Assembly (NCBI RefSeq): GCF_014205335.1 | Contig: NZ_JACHNH010000001.1 | Span: forward strand, 1,178,001 to 1,242,000 | Source: Amorphoplanes digitatis | Lineage (GTDB): Bacteria > Actinomycetota > Actinomycetes > Mycobacteriales > Micromonosporaceae | Length of the DNA stretch: 64,000 bases | Reading direction: 5' to 3' | Shown here: positions 28,833 to 36,610 of the stretch, piece by piece | Position numbering within the stretch: position 1 is the stretch's first letter | Layout of the letters: every line of letters begins with the position of its first letter | Translations under genes and position numbers: made by a program | The notes under the pieces: generated by a model | Seen by the model: only the letters and a program-made list of their open reading frames with translations | What the model was told of the DNA's origin: nothing | Database searches by the model: none

Positions 28833-29228
28833 ATGAATCTTCGACTCGCTGCTCTGCTCGGACTGATCGGTCTGGCCCGCCCGGTGCTCAGCATCGTGGG
28901 GGTCTATGACTCCGGGCCCCTCGGCAAGCCGTTCGGGCCACTCCTGCTCACCGCCGTCATCTCGATCGTCTGGATCGTCGTCGTGGTGGTGCGCCGGGAG
29001 CCCAAGCCGATACACACGCTGGCCGCCGCCGGGGTGGCCTACGCGCTGTTCGCCATTCTGCTGAACCTGTCGCTGCAACCCTTCCTGGAGTCGGCCGAGT
29101 CGATTCCGCTGCCGGGCTACCTGGCCATGCCGATCTTCAACGCGCTCCAGGGTGCCGTGCTCGGTGCCGTCGCCTGGGCGATCCTGCGGGCGACGAGCCG
29201 CCGCCGGGCCGAGACCGCCTCCCGGTGA
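28833..29228 (+). CDS. Small four-helix membrane protein, unknown
   Basis: 131 aa from ATG 28833, preceded by TAACGT seven bases upstream, so probably leaderless. Four hydrophobic segments are visible (for example LLTAVISIVWIVVVVV and FNALQGAVLGAVAWAIL) with a basic C-terminus. I do not recognise a named family. Its stop overlaps the next GTG by four bases, and the chain of overlaps continues into the kinase gene, so it belongs to the same operon as a two-component system and may be its accessory membrane protein. Confidence 0.75.
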   Translation: MNLRLAALLGLIGLARPVLSIVGVYDSGPLGKPFGPLLLTAVISIVWIVVVVVRREPKPIHTLAAAGVAYALFAILLNLSLQPFLESAESIPLPGYLAMPIFNALQGAVLGAVAWAILRATSRRRAETASR

Positions 29229-29419
29229 GGACGATCGGCGTCGCCGTCGTCGGCATGTTCGCCGGGCTGCTGCTCGGCGTGGTGCTTACCGAGTCGGCCG
29301 TCCGTCCGGCCGGAACGGACGTCTCGCCCGCCACGGCGCTCGTGCTCGGCCTCGGGCCGCTGCTTCTCGCCGTACTCGGGGCGGTAGCCGGCTTGCTGAT
29401 CGACCGACGCCGCCGGTGA
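29225..29419 (+). CDS. 64-aa two-helix membrane protein, unknown
   Basis: Starts at GTG 29225 inside the stop of the preceding gene (GTGA). Two hydrophobic helices (VAVVGMFAGLLLGVVL and LGPLLLAVLGAVAGLLI) flank a short extracytoplasmic loop, and the protein ends in a basic stop-transfer tail DRRRR. It is too small to be an enzyme and unrecognised by family. Its stop overlaps an in-frame GTG (29416) of the kinase gene. Translational coupling on both sides makes a random frame unlikely. Confidence 0.7.
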   Translation: MRTIGVAVVGMFAGLLLGVVLTESAVRPAGTDVSPATALVLGLGPLLLAVLGAVAGLLIDRRRR

Positions 29420-29439
29420 GCGCGACCTACCCTGCCACC

Positions 29440-30540
29440 ATGGGTCCGCATGCGCGCTGGACGGACGTCGGGCTGGGCGTCGCCACGGTCGCCGTCGTCG
29501 GCGCCGCGGTCACCGCGAACGTGCGCGGCGACGGGACACCGGCGGTCGCCTATCTGTTCGCGGTCGGATTCGGCGCGCTGATGTGGGTCCGCCGGTCGCA
29601 GCCGGTACTGGCGCTTGTCGCGTCCGGCATCGGGCTGCTCGGCTATTACGCGCTCGGACTGCCCCCGATCGGGCTGGCGTTGCCGGTCGGCGCCGCGCTC
29701 TACTCGGCCGCCGAGGCCGGCCGGCTGCGCTGGGCGGTGGGCAGCGCGGCGGCCCTGGTGGTGATCTCCTCGGTGGCGCGCACGCTCGGCGGAGAGGATC
29801 CGGGCTACCTGTACGCATACGAACTGCCCACGACCGTTGCGGTGATGGCCGCCGTGATCGTGCTCGGCGACGGGGTGCACACCCGGCGGCTCTGGCGGGC
29901 CGAGGTGGGTGCGCGACTGGCCGAGGAGGCCGAGCGGCGGGTACAGCACGAGCGGCTGGCGCTCGCCCGCGACCTGCACGACGTGCTCGCGCACACCGTC
30001 TCGGCGGTCACTCTGCACGCGGACGTGGCCGCGGAGGCGCTCGACGACGGCGACCCGGTCGCGGCCCGTACGGCGATCGGCCGGGTGCGGCAGGCGAGCG
30101 GGGGAGCGGCACAGGAGTTGCGTGGCACGCTCGCGGCGCTGCGCAGCGAGGCCGACGGCGTGTCACCTCCGCTGGGGGTGCTGGCCCGGCTCGGCGACCT
30201 GACCGCCGGCGCGCCGGTCGACCTGACCGTCGAGGGCCGGGAGCGGCCGTTGCCGATGGTGGTGGACGCGACCGCGTACCGGGTGGTGCAGGAGGCGCTG
30301 ACGAACGCGCGGCGGCACGCTCCCGGCCGCGCCGTCCGGCTGACCGTCTCCTACCGTCCGGCGGAGATCGGCCTGCGCATCGTCAACGACACCGTGGCGG
30401 CCCCGGCCGGCCCGCACGGCTACGGCCTGCGCGGCATGCGCGAACGGGTCGGCCTGCTCGGCGGCTCGCTGCGCGCCGGCCCGGCGCCGGACGGCACCTT
30501 CGAGGTCACCGCGACCCTGCCCGCGGAGGCGGTCGCGTGA
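29440..30540 (+). CDS. NarL-type sensor histidine kinase
   Basis: 366 aa. About five membrane helices fill residues 1-140 with almost no outside loops, so the signal is probably sensed in the membrane. The HisKA_3 dimerisation helix has LARDLHDVLAHTVSAV, with His180 as phosphorylation site. A HATPase domain follows with the N box EALTNARRHAPG and the G region GYGLRGMRERV. Start ATG 29440 has TACCCT six bases upstream; an in-frame GTG at 29416 overlapping the previous stop is an equally serious alternative and would give both coupled and leaderless translation. GTGA overlap with the response regulator. Confidence 0.93.
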   Translation: MGPHARWTDVGLGVATVAVVGAAVTANVRGDGTPAVAYLFAVGFGALMWVRRSQPVLALVASGIGLLGYYALGLPPIGLALPVGAALYSAAEAGRLRWAVGSAAALVVISSVARTLGGEDPGYLYAYELPTTVAVMAAVIVLGDGVHTRRLWRAEVGARLAEEAERRVQHERLALARDLHDVLAHTVSAVTLHADVAAEALDDGDPVAARTAIGRVRQASGGAAQELRGTLAALRSEADGVSPPLGVLARLGDLTAGAPVDLTVEGRERPLPMVVDATAYRVVQEALTNARRHAPGRAVRLTVSYRPAEIGLRIVNDTVAAPAGPHGYGLRGMRERVGLLGGSLRAGPAPDGTFEVTATLPAEAVA

Positions 30541-31196
30541 CCGTCCGGGTGGTGATCGCGGACGATCAGGAACTCGTCCGGGCCGGGTTGCGCGCGCTGC
30601 TGGAGCGCGACCCCGAGCTGGTCGTCGTCGGCGAGGCCGCGGACGGCGCCGGCGCGGTCGCCTCGGTGACGGCCGAGCAGCCGGATGTCGTGCTGATGGA
30701 CCTGCAGATGCCGGGCACCGACGGCATCGAGGCGACCCGCCGCATCGTGGCCGATCCGGCGCTCGCCGCCGTGCGGGTCGTCGCGCTGACCACGTACGGC
30801 ACGGACGAGCACGTCTTCTCCGCCATCCGGGCCGGCGCGGCCGGCTTCCTGCTCAAGGACTGCGGCCCGGCCGAGCTGCGCCGGGCGGTAAAACTGGTGG
30901 CGGCGGGCGACGCCCTGCTGTCGCCCGCGGTGACCCGGCGGGTGATGGACGCCGCGGTCGGCGCCGGCCCGGGCGGCGTGCGGAGCGCCCCGCTGGCCGG
31001 CCTCACCGGGCGTGAACGCGACGTTCTGATCGAGGTCGCGGGTGGCCGTTCCAATGACGAGATCGCCGCCGCGCTGCACCTGAGCCCGGCGACAGTCCGC
31101 ACCTACGTGAGTCACCTACTGACCAAGATGGACGCCCGCGACCGCGCGCAGTTGGTGGTGGTCGCCTACCGCACCGGGCTGGTCCGCCCCAGCTAG
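30537..31196 (+). CDS. NarL/FixJ-family response regulator
   Basis: 219-aa regulator for the kinase just upstream (GTGA overlap). The receiver domain has the acidic pair IADDQ, Asp55 in VLMDLQMPG, the Thr of ALTTYG and Lys of FLLKD. The C-terminal LuxR-type domain carries LTGRERDVLIEVAGGRSNDEIA and the recognition helix SPATVRTYVSHLLTKM. Its stop codon lies inside the left arm of the terminator palindrome at 31193-31225. Likely targets include its own operon with the two small membrane proteins, as in drug- or stress-responsive NarL systems; that is inference. Confidence 0.95.
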   Translation: MTVRVVIADDQELVRAGLRALLERDPELVVVGEAADGAGAVASVTAEQPDVVLMDLQMPGTDGIEATRRIVADPALAAVRVVALTTYGTDEHVFSAIRAGAAGFLLKDCGPAELRRAVKLVAAGDALLSPAVTRRVMDAAVGAGPGGVRSAPLAGLTGRERDVLIEVAGGRSNDEIAAALHLSPATVRTYVSHLLTKMDARDRAQLVVVAYRTGLVRPS

Positions 31197-31225
31197 GTCC
31201 TGTTTCGGACCGAAACAGGACCTAG
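31193..31225. terminator. Bidirectional terminator, 33-bp palindrome
   Basis: Two perfectly complementary 16-base arms (31193-31208, 31210-31225) surround a single central A. The stop codons of the two convergent genes (31194-31196 on plus, 31222-31224 on minus) sit at mirror positions in the arms. The fold can serve both strands. Confidence 0.85.
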
Positions 31226-31662
31226 CGCCGCATCGGTACGTGCGGGATGCCGTCCTCCAGGAATCCCGGCCCCGCGACGGTGAAGCCGAAGCGGGCGTAG
31301 AAGCCGGTCAGGTGCGCCTGCGCCGCGAGCGTGCAGGGCCTGGCGCCGACGACGGTGAGTGCGTGCTCCACGAGCCGGCTCGCGTAGCCGCCCTTGCGGG
31401 CGTCCGGCGCCGTCACCACGCGGCCGATCCGCTCGGTGTCGCCGTCGGCAAGGATCCGCAGGTAGGCGAGGACCTCGTCGCCGCGGGTCAGCCACACGTG
31501 CCGGGTGCCGGGTTCGGCGTCGCGCCCGTCGAGTTCCGGGTACGGGCACCGCTGCTCCACGACGAAGACGTCGACGCGGAGCTTGAGGATCGCGTACAGG
31601 GTGGTGGTGTCGAGATCGGGAAACGACGCCACCCGGATCTCTTCTCGGGGCTCCGGATGCAT
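31222..31662 (-). CDS. GNAT N-acetyltransferase, ElaA family
   Basis: 146 aa from ATG 31662, which has TAAAAT seven bases upstream (leaderless); a GTG at 31683 would add seven residues. ElaA landmarks are LYAILKLRVDVFVVEQRCPYP (read in two parts), ELDGRD and HVWL. The acetyl-CoA pyrophosphate loop is RKGGYASRLVEHAL, and the last strand has FYARFGFTV. Substrate unknown for this family. Convergent with the response regulator, sharing the palindromic terminator. Confidence 0.88.
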   Translation of the reverse strand: MHPEPREEIRVASFPDLDTTTLYAILKLRVDVFVVEQRCPYPELDGRDAEPGTRHVWLTRGDEVLAYLRILADGDTERIGRVVTAPDARKGGYASRLVEHALTVVGARPCTLAAQAHLTGFYARFGFTVAGPGFLEDGIPHVPMRR

Positions 31663-31738
31663 GAGTGCGATTTTATGCGTCACCCGACGACCCCTCGGGC
31701 GGTTGGAACAGGAGGTGACGCGCAGTCTGGAGGGTTAA

Positions 31739-32014
31739 ATGATCAAGCGAAGCAAGCTCTTCGGCAACAAGACCCGGGTGACGTTCTGCCTGCCGAAGGA
31801 CGCGCCCTCCGGCTCGGTGAGCGTGGTCGGCACGTTCAACGACTGGGAGCCGGGGCTGCACGAGCTCAAGGTGCGCCGGGACGGCACCCGCACGGTCACG
31901 GTCCGGCTGGACCCGGGCCGCTACAGCTTCCGCTACCTGGCCAGCGACGGCATCTGGATGGACGACGAGAACGCCGACGCGGTGGGGCCGAACGGCAGCG
32001 AGCTGGTGCTCTGA
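31739..32014 (+). CDS. Stand-alone CBM48 / isoamylase early-set domain protein
   Basis: 91-aa protein consisting of one carbohydrate-binding beta-sandwich, with the glycogen-binding signature VVGTFNDWEPGLHEL and the later strand GRYSFRYLASDGIWM as in the N-terminal domain of branching enzymes and the AMPK beta subunit. No catalytic domain is attached, and no glycogen gene is adjacent. ATG 31739 has GGAGGG five bases upstream. It probably binds alpha-glucan or tethers a partner to it; the partner is unknown. Similar orphan CBM48 proteins exist in actinobacteria. Confidence 0.85.
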   Translation: MIKRSKLFGNKTRVTFCLPKDAPSGSVSVVGTFNDWEPGLHELKVRRDGTRTVTVRLDPGRYSFRYLASDGIWMDDENADAVGPNGSELVL

Positions 32015-32076
32015 CCGCGGTACACGTACCGGTTACGGCCCTTCCGTCCGGTGGCACCGGTTGGCAGACTGTGCGC

Positions 32077-32289
32077 GTGCAGAAGTTCGAGGCTGACCTG
32101 TCCAACGCCGTGTGGCGCCGCAGCGCCTCGTCCGGGGCGGCGGGTGCCGCCGCCGTCGAGGTCGCCCTGCTCGATGCCGGCGTCGCCGTGCGCGATGCCC
32201 GCGACCCCGAGGGGGACGTGCTGTTCTTCACCCCGGCCGAATGGGACGCCTTCGTCGGTGGCGCCAAGGACGGCGAGTTCGACCTGTAG
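32077..32289 (+). CDS. DUF397 family small protein
   Basis: 70 aa from GTG 32077 (an in-frame GTG at 32071 is possible). The motif WRRSASSG at residue 14, the AVRDARDPEGDVLFFTP stretch and the final WDAFVGGAKDGEFDL are diagnostic of DUF397. Such proteins are usually encoded beside an XRE-type DUF5753 regulator, with which they act as antagonist-like partners in streptomycete development. No such regulator lies nearby, so this copy is an orphan. CAGACT six bases before the GTG suggests a leaderless message. Confidence 0.87.
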   Translation: MQKFEADLSNAVWRRSASSGAAGAAAVEVALLDAGVAVRDARDPEGDVLFFTPAEWDAFVGGAKDGEFDL

Positions 32290-32351
32290 CGTGGTGAACG
32301 AGGGCATGCCGGTCTTTCCGGATATCAACCTGAATAAGGTTCATTTCTGGG

Positions 32352-32357
32352 TAGCCT
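32352..32357 (+). promoter_or_regulatory. -10 hexamer of leaderless promoter, 85-aa gene
   Basis: TAGCCT, six bases, ATG at 32364; no ribosome-binding site. Confidence 0.5.
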
Positions 32358-32363
32358 GCCCGT

Positions 32364-32621
32364 ATGACCACTCACGATAGTTCTGACCTGCTGAAAAAGG
32401 TGGAGCGGTACGAGGCTGCCGTGAAGGAGCTCGAGGCCGCCCACGAGGACGTCAAGGATGTCCTGATCGAATCGATCCTGTACGCCCGCTGGCAGCAGCT
32501 CGGCAGCCAGCTCGGCTTCACGGCCGTCGACCCGGCGAAGCAGAAGGGCGAGGAGCCCAACCGCGACCTCCAGCAGCTCAACCAGCAGATCTCGGCGATG
32601 AGTGAGTCCTGGGCGCACTGA
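32364..32621 (+). CDS. 85-aa helical hypothetical protein
   Basis: Charged, all-helical small protein with heptad-like spacing in LLKKVERYEAAVKELEAAHED and a second amphipathic stretch NRDLQQLNQQISAMSES; no cysteines, membrane segments or signal peptide. I do not recognise the family. The precise leaderless promoter and typical codon bias (G/C in third positions) argue it is real. It stands alone, 66 bases before thyA. Confidence 0.7.
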   Translation: MTTHDSSDLLKKVERYEAAVKELEAAHEDVKDVLIESILYARWQQLGSQLGFTAVDPAKQKGEEPNRDLQQLNQQISAMSESWAH

Positions 32622-32674
32622 TTTGTGACCCGTGACGCCCGGGGTCGCGGGCGGCCCCGGGCGTACCGAGGCGC

Positions 32675-32680
32675 TAGCGT
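32675..32680 (+). promoter_or_regulatory. -10 hexamer of leaderless thyA promoter
   Basis: TAGCGT, seven bases, ATG at 32688. This spacing fixes the start and excludes the longer frame from 32625. Confidence 0.55.
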
Positions 32681-32687
32681 GGCGGGC

Positions 32688-33485
32688 ATGGTCGACACCC
32701 AGTACGAAGATCTGCTGCGCCGGGTTCTCGAGACCGGCACCCCGAAGGCGGACCGCACCGGCACCGGCACGGTCAGCCTCTTCGGCGAGCGCCTGCGCTA
32801 CGACCTGTCGCAGGGCTTCCCGCTGATCACCACCAAGCGGGTGCACTTCAAGTCCGTCGCGGTCGAGCTGCTCTGGTTCCTGCGCGGTGACAGCAACACG
32901 CTCTGGCTGCGCGAGCGCGGTGTGACCATCTGGGACGAGTGGGCCGACGAGAACGGCGACCTCGGCCCGGTGTACGGCCGGCAGTGGCGCTCCTGGCCGA
33001 CGCCCGACGGCGGCCACGTCGACCAGATCGCCGACCTGCTCGCCACGCTGCGCGCCGACCCGGACTCGCGCCGCATGATCGTCTCCGCCTGGAACGTGTC
33101 CCAGCTGCCGGAGATGGCGCTCGCGCCGTGCCACGCGATGTTTCAGTTCTACGTCGCCGACGGCCGGCTCTCCTGCCAGCTCTACCAGCGCAGCGCGGAC
33201 ATGTTCCTCGGCGTCCCGTTCAACGTCGCCAGCTACGCGCTGCTGACCCAGATGATCGCGGCCCAGGTCGGCCTGGTGCCCGGCGACTTCATCTGGGTCG
33301 GCGGCGACTGCCACATCTACTCCAACCACGTCGAGCAGGTGCGCGAGCAGCTCAGCCGGCCGGCATACCCGTTCCCGACGCTGGAGACGGCGCCGGCGGA
33401 GTCGCTGTTCGACTACACCTACGAGCACTTCTCGCTGGCCGGCTACCAGCATCACCCGGCGCTGCGCGCCCCGGTGGCGGTGTGA
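32688..33485 (+). CDS. thyA: Thymidylate synthase
   Basis: 265-aa classical ThyA, close to the E. coli length of 264. It methylates dUMP to dTMP with methylenetetrahydrofolate, releasing dihydrofolate. Visible are [14 protein letters not shown], the active-site Cys in [13 protein letters not shown], the Asn-containing [11 protein letters not shown], and [11 protein letters not shown] for dUMP binding. Start ATG 32688 is supported by the leaderless promoter. The stop overlaps the folA GTG by four bases, so the enzyme that consumes folate is coupled to the one that regenerates it. No thyX is in the window. Confidence 0.98.
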   Translation: MVDTQYEDLLRRVLETGTPKADRTGTGTVSLFGERLRYDLSQGFPLITTKRVHFKSVAVELLWFLRGDSNTLWLRERGVTIWDEWADENGDLGPVYGRQWRSWPTPDGGHVDQIADLLATLRADPDSRRMIVSAWNVSQLPEMALAPCHAMFQFYVADGRLSCQLYQRSADMFLGVPFNVASYALLTQMIAAQVGLVPGDFIWVGGDCHIYSNHVEQVREQLSRPAYPFPTLETAPAESLFDYTYEHFSLAGYQHHPALRAPVAV

Positions 33486-33979
33486 CCGTGCACCTGATCT
33501 GGGCCGAGGCCCGGGGCGGGGTGATCGGGGCGAACGGCGGCATACCCTGGCACCTGCCCGGCGAGCAGAAGATCTTCAAGGAACGCACGATGGGCTCGAC
33601 CGTGGTGATGGGGCGTGCCACGTGGGACTCGCTGCCGGAGCGGTTCCGGCCGCTGCCCGGCCGCCGCAACGTGGTGCTGACCCGGCAGCCGGGCTGGCGC
33701 GCGGAGGGCGCGGAGGTCTTCGGCTCGGTCGACGACCTGCTGAAGGTCCACGACGACTTCTGGGTGATGGGCGGGGGCGCGATCTACGCCGCGTTCCTGC
33801 CGATGGCCGGCCACATCGTGCGTACCCGCATCGACCTCGACGTCGAGGGCGACACGTTCGCGCCGCGGCTGGGCCCGGAGTGGCGGGTCACCGCCGGCGC
33901 CGGCGCCGAGGCGCCGGGCACCGGCGTGCGTTACACGGTGGAGGACCTCACCCGGGTGCCTACTTCGGGTCCAGCCTGA
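33482..33979 (+). CDS. folA: Dihydrofolate reductase
   Basis: 165-aa NADPH-dependent reductase. GTG 33482 (GTGA with thyA) is chosen; a GTG two codons later is possible. Motifs are [21 protein letters not shown], covering the Met20-type loop, then [12 protein letters not shown] for cofactor binding, and [15 protein letters not shown]. It returns the dihydrofolate made by ThyA to tetrahydrofolate. The 3' end overlaps the convergent msrB by 20 bases, so the last residues and those of MsrB are coded on both strands. Confidence 0.97.
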   Translation: MTVHLIWAEARGGVIGANGGIPWHLPGEQKIFKERTMGSTVVMGRATWDSLPERFRPLPGRRNVVLTRQPGWRAEGAEVFGSVDDLLKVHDDFWVMGGGAIYAAFLPMAGHIVRTRIDLDVEGDTFAPRLGPEWRVTAGAGAEAPGTGVRYTVEDLTRVPTSGPA

Positions 33980-34364
33980 TCGACAGGCTGTTCACGCAGT
34001 GCCGGGTGTTCTTCGCAGTCATCATCTCGCCCTTGAAGACGTGGCCCAGGTGGCTGTCGCACCGGGCGCAGCGGATCTCCGTGCGGACCATGCCGAGGCT
34101 GCGGTCCTCGATCTCCTTGATCGCGCCGGGCACGGCGTCGTCGAACGACGGCCAGCCGCAGTGCGAGTCGAACTTGGTGTCGCTCGGGTAGAGCTCGGCG
34201 CCGCAGGCGCGGCACGCGTACATGCCCTCGGTCTTGGTGTCGACGTACTCGCCGCGCCAGGCGGGCTCGGTGGCGCCCTCGCGCAGCACCCGGAACTCGT
34301 CGGGGCTCAGTCGGACCCGCCATTCATCCTCGGTGGCGGGCAGGGAGGTCTTGTCGGTTGCCAT
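33960..34364 (-). CDS. msrB: Peptide-methionine (R)-S-oxide reductase
   Basis: 134-aa MsrB that repairs methionine-R-sulfoxide in proteins. Two zinc-binding CxxC motifs are present (YACRACGAEL and IRCARCDSHLGH), and the catalytic Cys is in TRHCVNSLS. Active-site GWPSFDDAV is also visible. ATG 34364 has GGAGG four to five bases upstream; the longer frame to 34571 is not needed. Convergent overlap with folA of 20 bases. Confidence 0.97.
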   Translation of the reverse strand: MATDKTSLPATEDEWRVRLSPDEFRVLREGATEPAWRGEYVDTKTEGMYACRACGAELYPSDTKFDSHCGWPSFDDAVPGAIKEIEDRSLGMVRTEIRCARCDSHLGHVFKGEMMTAKNTRHCVNSLSIRLDPK

Positions 34365-34441
34365 GCCTCCAAAGGTACGTCGATGCATCGCCTCGCACCG
34401 CCAGTGCGGCGCGGGGCCGTGACCCGCGCCGTTGAACAGCC

Positions 34442-34915
34442 ATGGACGCAGCGCGATTCCGCCCCACCTGGCAGCAGGCCCTCGGCCACGGCATGTACCT
34501 CGGCGCGCTCGCCGCGGCGGTGATGCTCCTCGCCACGCTGGGCGCGCTGGGCTGGACGCGAGCCACGCCACCGCACTGGGTCTGGCCGCTGCTCGCGTTC
34601 GGGCCGCCGCTGGCCGGGGCGGTCGCCGGGGTACTGCTGCGGCACCGGCTCGGCACCTCGGTCGACGCCGGCGGCATCCGCACGGTGACGCCGTTCCGCG
34701 CGGCCGTCGAGCCGTGGAGCCGGGTCGTCGACCTGCGCGCCGAGCGCCGCGGTGGCCGCAACGTCGTCTCCGTCTACCTGGAGTCCGGTGCGAGCGTGCA
34801 GCTGCGCGCGCCGTACAGCGGCGAGCTCTTCGCGGCGGACCCGCAGTTCGAGCTCAAGGTCTTCGCACTGTCGCACTTGTGGCGCAGTCACCGCTTTGGA
34901 GGCGTTCCAAGCTGA
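34442..34915 (+). CDS. PH-domain-type small membrane protein
   Basis: 157 aa with two hydrophobic helices near the N-terminus (GMYLGALAAAVMLLATLG and PLLAFGPPLAGAVAGVLL), then a beta-rich cytosolic stretch VDAGGIRTVTPFRAAVEPWSR that fits the bacterial PH-like (bPH) families common in actinobacteria. Function of these proteins is generally unknown. The ATG is 77 bases from the divergent msrB start. It has no operon partner. Confidence 0.75.
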   Translation: MDAARFRPTWQQALGHGMYLGALAAAVMLLATLGALGWTRATPPHWVWPLLAFGPPLAGAVAGVLLRHRLGTSVDAGGIRTVTPFRAAVEPWSRVVDLRAERRGGRNVVSVYLESGASVQLRAPYSGELFAADPQFELKVFALSHLWRSHRFGGVPS

Positions 34916-35011
34916 AATGACCCGCTGAGGGAAGATGCGACAAATTCGGGCATAAGCCGCTAAGCTCACATCGGACCTTGACGACTTTTCGCAACAGAAC
35001 GGATTCCCTTC

Positions 35012-35485
35012 ATGAGTTTGACGCGCCGGTTGGCCGCTGGACTTCCCGCGGTCGGCGTCACCGTCATCGCCGCTCTGGCCCTTACCGGGTCCCCTGCCGC
35101 CGCGACGGGCGACGAGTCCGCCGTCGCCAAGCAGCCCGCCGTGATGGCCAGCCCGTGTCCGGACGGACAGCAGTGCGAGGACGCCAGCGCGGCCCCGGTC
35201 GCGCCGGAAGCGCCCGGCGACGCCGCACCCGCCGCGGTCGCGCCGGACCGCGGCAACGCCGGCTACGGCACGACGCCGCCGGCCACCGTCTACACCGTGC
35301 CGCCGGGCGGCGAGCTCCCGGCGACCTCCCCCGCGGCCACGCCCAGCGTGCCGGGCGGGGTCAGCCCGGCCGGCACGCTCCCGCTCACCGGAGCGCCGAT
35401 GGCCCTCACCATGGGTATCGGTGCGCTGATGGTCGCCGCCGGCGCGGCCGCCGTCTACTACACCCGGCGCCGCCGCAGCGCCTGA
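35012..35485 (+). CDS. Secreted Pro/Ala-rich surface protein with LPLTG sortase signal
   Basis: 157 aa. An N-terminal signal peptide (RRLAAGLPAVGVTVIAALALTG, cut after ATA-type residues) leads to a Pro/Ala/Thr-rich disordered body with one cysteine pair in SPCPDGQQCED. The end has LPLTG, a hydrophobic helix (MGIGALMVAAGAAAVYY) and the tail TRRRRSA, the full cell-wall sorting signal. A sortase would cleave between Thr and Gly and attach it to peptidoglycan. No sortase gene is in the window. It is followed by a strong terminator. Confidence 0.88.
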   Translation: MSLTRRLAAGLPAVGVTVIAALALTGSPAAATGDESAVAKQPAVMASPCPDGQQCEDASAAPVAPEAPGDAAPAAVAPDRGNAGYGTTPPATVYTVPPGGELPATSPAATPSVPGGVSPAGTLPLTGAPMALTMGIGALMVAAGAAAVYYTRRRRSA

Positions 35486-35500
35486 CCCTCTGCGGGCTCT

Positions 35501-35538
35501 CGAAGGCCGCCCCCGGATCTTTCCGAGGGCGGCCTTCG
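35501..35538 (+). terminator. Hairpin terminator of the LPLTG protein gene
   Basis: A 12-base perfect stem (35501-35512 with 35527-35538), one mismatch, then a further four-base stem around a TCTT loop. It lies 15 bases past the stop. Confidence 0.82.
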
Positions 35539-35565
35539 CCCATGCCGCTGCCTTAAGGTCGTCGC

Positions 35566-36606
35566 ATGGCCCCATCTGCCAAGTCACCCGCCGTCGAGGT
35601 CGAGGTCGCCGGTCATCCGGTACGGCTGAGCAGCCCCGACAAGATCGTCTTCCCCGGCCCGGGCTACACCAAGCGGGACGTGTTCGAGTACTACCTCGCG
35701 GTCGGCGACGGCATCATGCGCGCCCTGGACCGCCGCCCGACGACCCTGCAACGCTTCCCCGACGGCATCGAGGGCGAGGCGTTCTTCCAGAAGCGGATAC
35801 CCACCCGCGGGGTGCCGCCCTGGATCGAGACCGCGACGATCGCGTTCCCGAGCGGCCGCAAGGCCGACGAGCTGTGCCCGGCGGACCTCGCGCACGTGGC
35901 CTGGGCGGCGCAGATGGGCACGATCGTCTTCCACCCCTGGCCGGTACGCGGCGACGCGGTCGACCACCCGGACGAGCTGCGCATCGACCTGGACCCGCAG
36001 CCCGGCACCGGCTTCGGCGACGTGGTGGCCACGGCCGGGGTGGTCCGCGAGGTCCTCGCCGACCTCGGCTGGACCGGTTACCCCAAGACCTCCGGCGGCC
36101 GCGGGGTGCACGTCTACGTGCGCATCGCGCCCGGCCACCCATTCGTCGACGTGCGGCGGGCCGCCATCGCGCTGGCCCGCGAGGTCGAGCGCCGCAGCCC
36201 CGACCGGATCACCACCGCCTGGTGGAAGGAGGAGCGCGGCGAGCGGGTCTTCATCGACTACAACCAGATGGCGCGGGACCGCACGATCGCCTGCGCGTAC
36301 TCGCTGCGGGCCAACGCCCGGGCGACGGTCTCCACGCCGGTCACCTGGGACGAGCTGACCGAGGTCGAGCCGGACGACTTCGACCTGCGCACGGTGCCGG
36401 CGCGGTTCGCCGCCGTCGGCGACCCGCACGCGACCATCGACGACGTCGCCCACGACCTCGCGCCGCTGCTCGAGTGGTCCGACCGCGACGCGGCGGCCGG
36501 GCTCGGTGACCTGCCCTACCCGCCCGACCACCCGAAGATGCCGGGCGAGCCGCCCCGCGTCCAGCCCAGCAAGATGAACCGCGCCAACTGGGAGAACACC
36601 GAGTAG
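35566..36606 (+). CDS. LigD-type DNA polymerase/primase domain protein
   Basis: 346-aa stand-alone polymerase domain of the LigD family (PolD type), an archaeo-eukaryotic-primase fold enzyme that fills gaps and adds ribonucleotides during non-homologous end joining. Landmarks are SSPDKIVFPGPGYTKRD, the catalytic acidic motif ELRIDLDPQPG, the nucleotide-contact SGGRGVHVYV and FIDYNQMARDRTIACAYS. Length and lack of ligase or nuclease domains match the mycobacterial PolD proteins. An ATP-dependent ligase of LigC type is encoded 2.6 kb away, but no Ku gene is in the window. Confidence 0.93.
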   Translation: MAPSAKSPAVEVEVAGHPVRLSSPDKIVFPGPGYTKRDVFEYYLAVGDGIMRALDRRPTTLQRFPDGIEGEAFFQKRIPTRGVPPWIETATIAFPSGRKADELCPADLAHVAWAAQMGTIVFHPWPVRGDAVDHPDELRIDLDPQPGTGFGDVVATAGVVREVLADLGWTGYPKTSGGRGVHVYVRIAPGHPFVDVRRAAIALAREVERRSPDRITTAWWKEERGERVFIDYNQMARDRTIACAYSLRANARATVSTPVTWDELTEVEPDDFDLRTVPARFAAVGDPHATIDDVAHDLAPLLEWSDRDAAAGLGDLPYPPDHPKMPGEPPRVQPSKMNRANWENTE

Positions 36607-36610
36607 CTCG

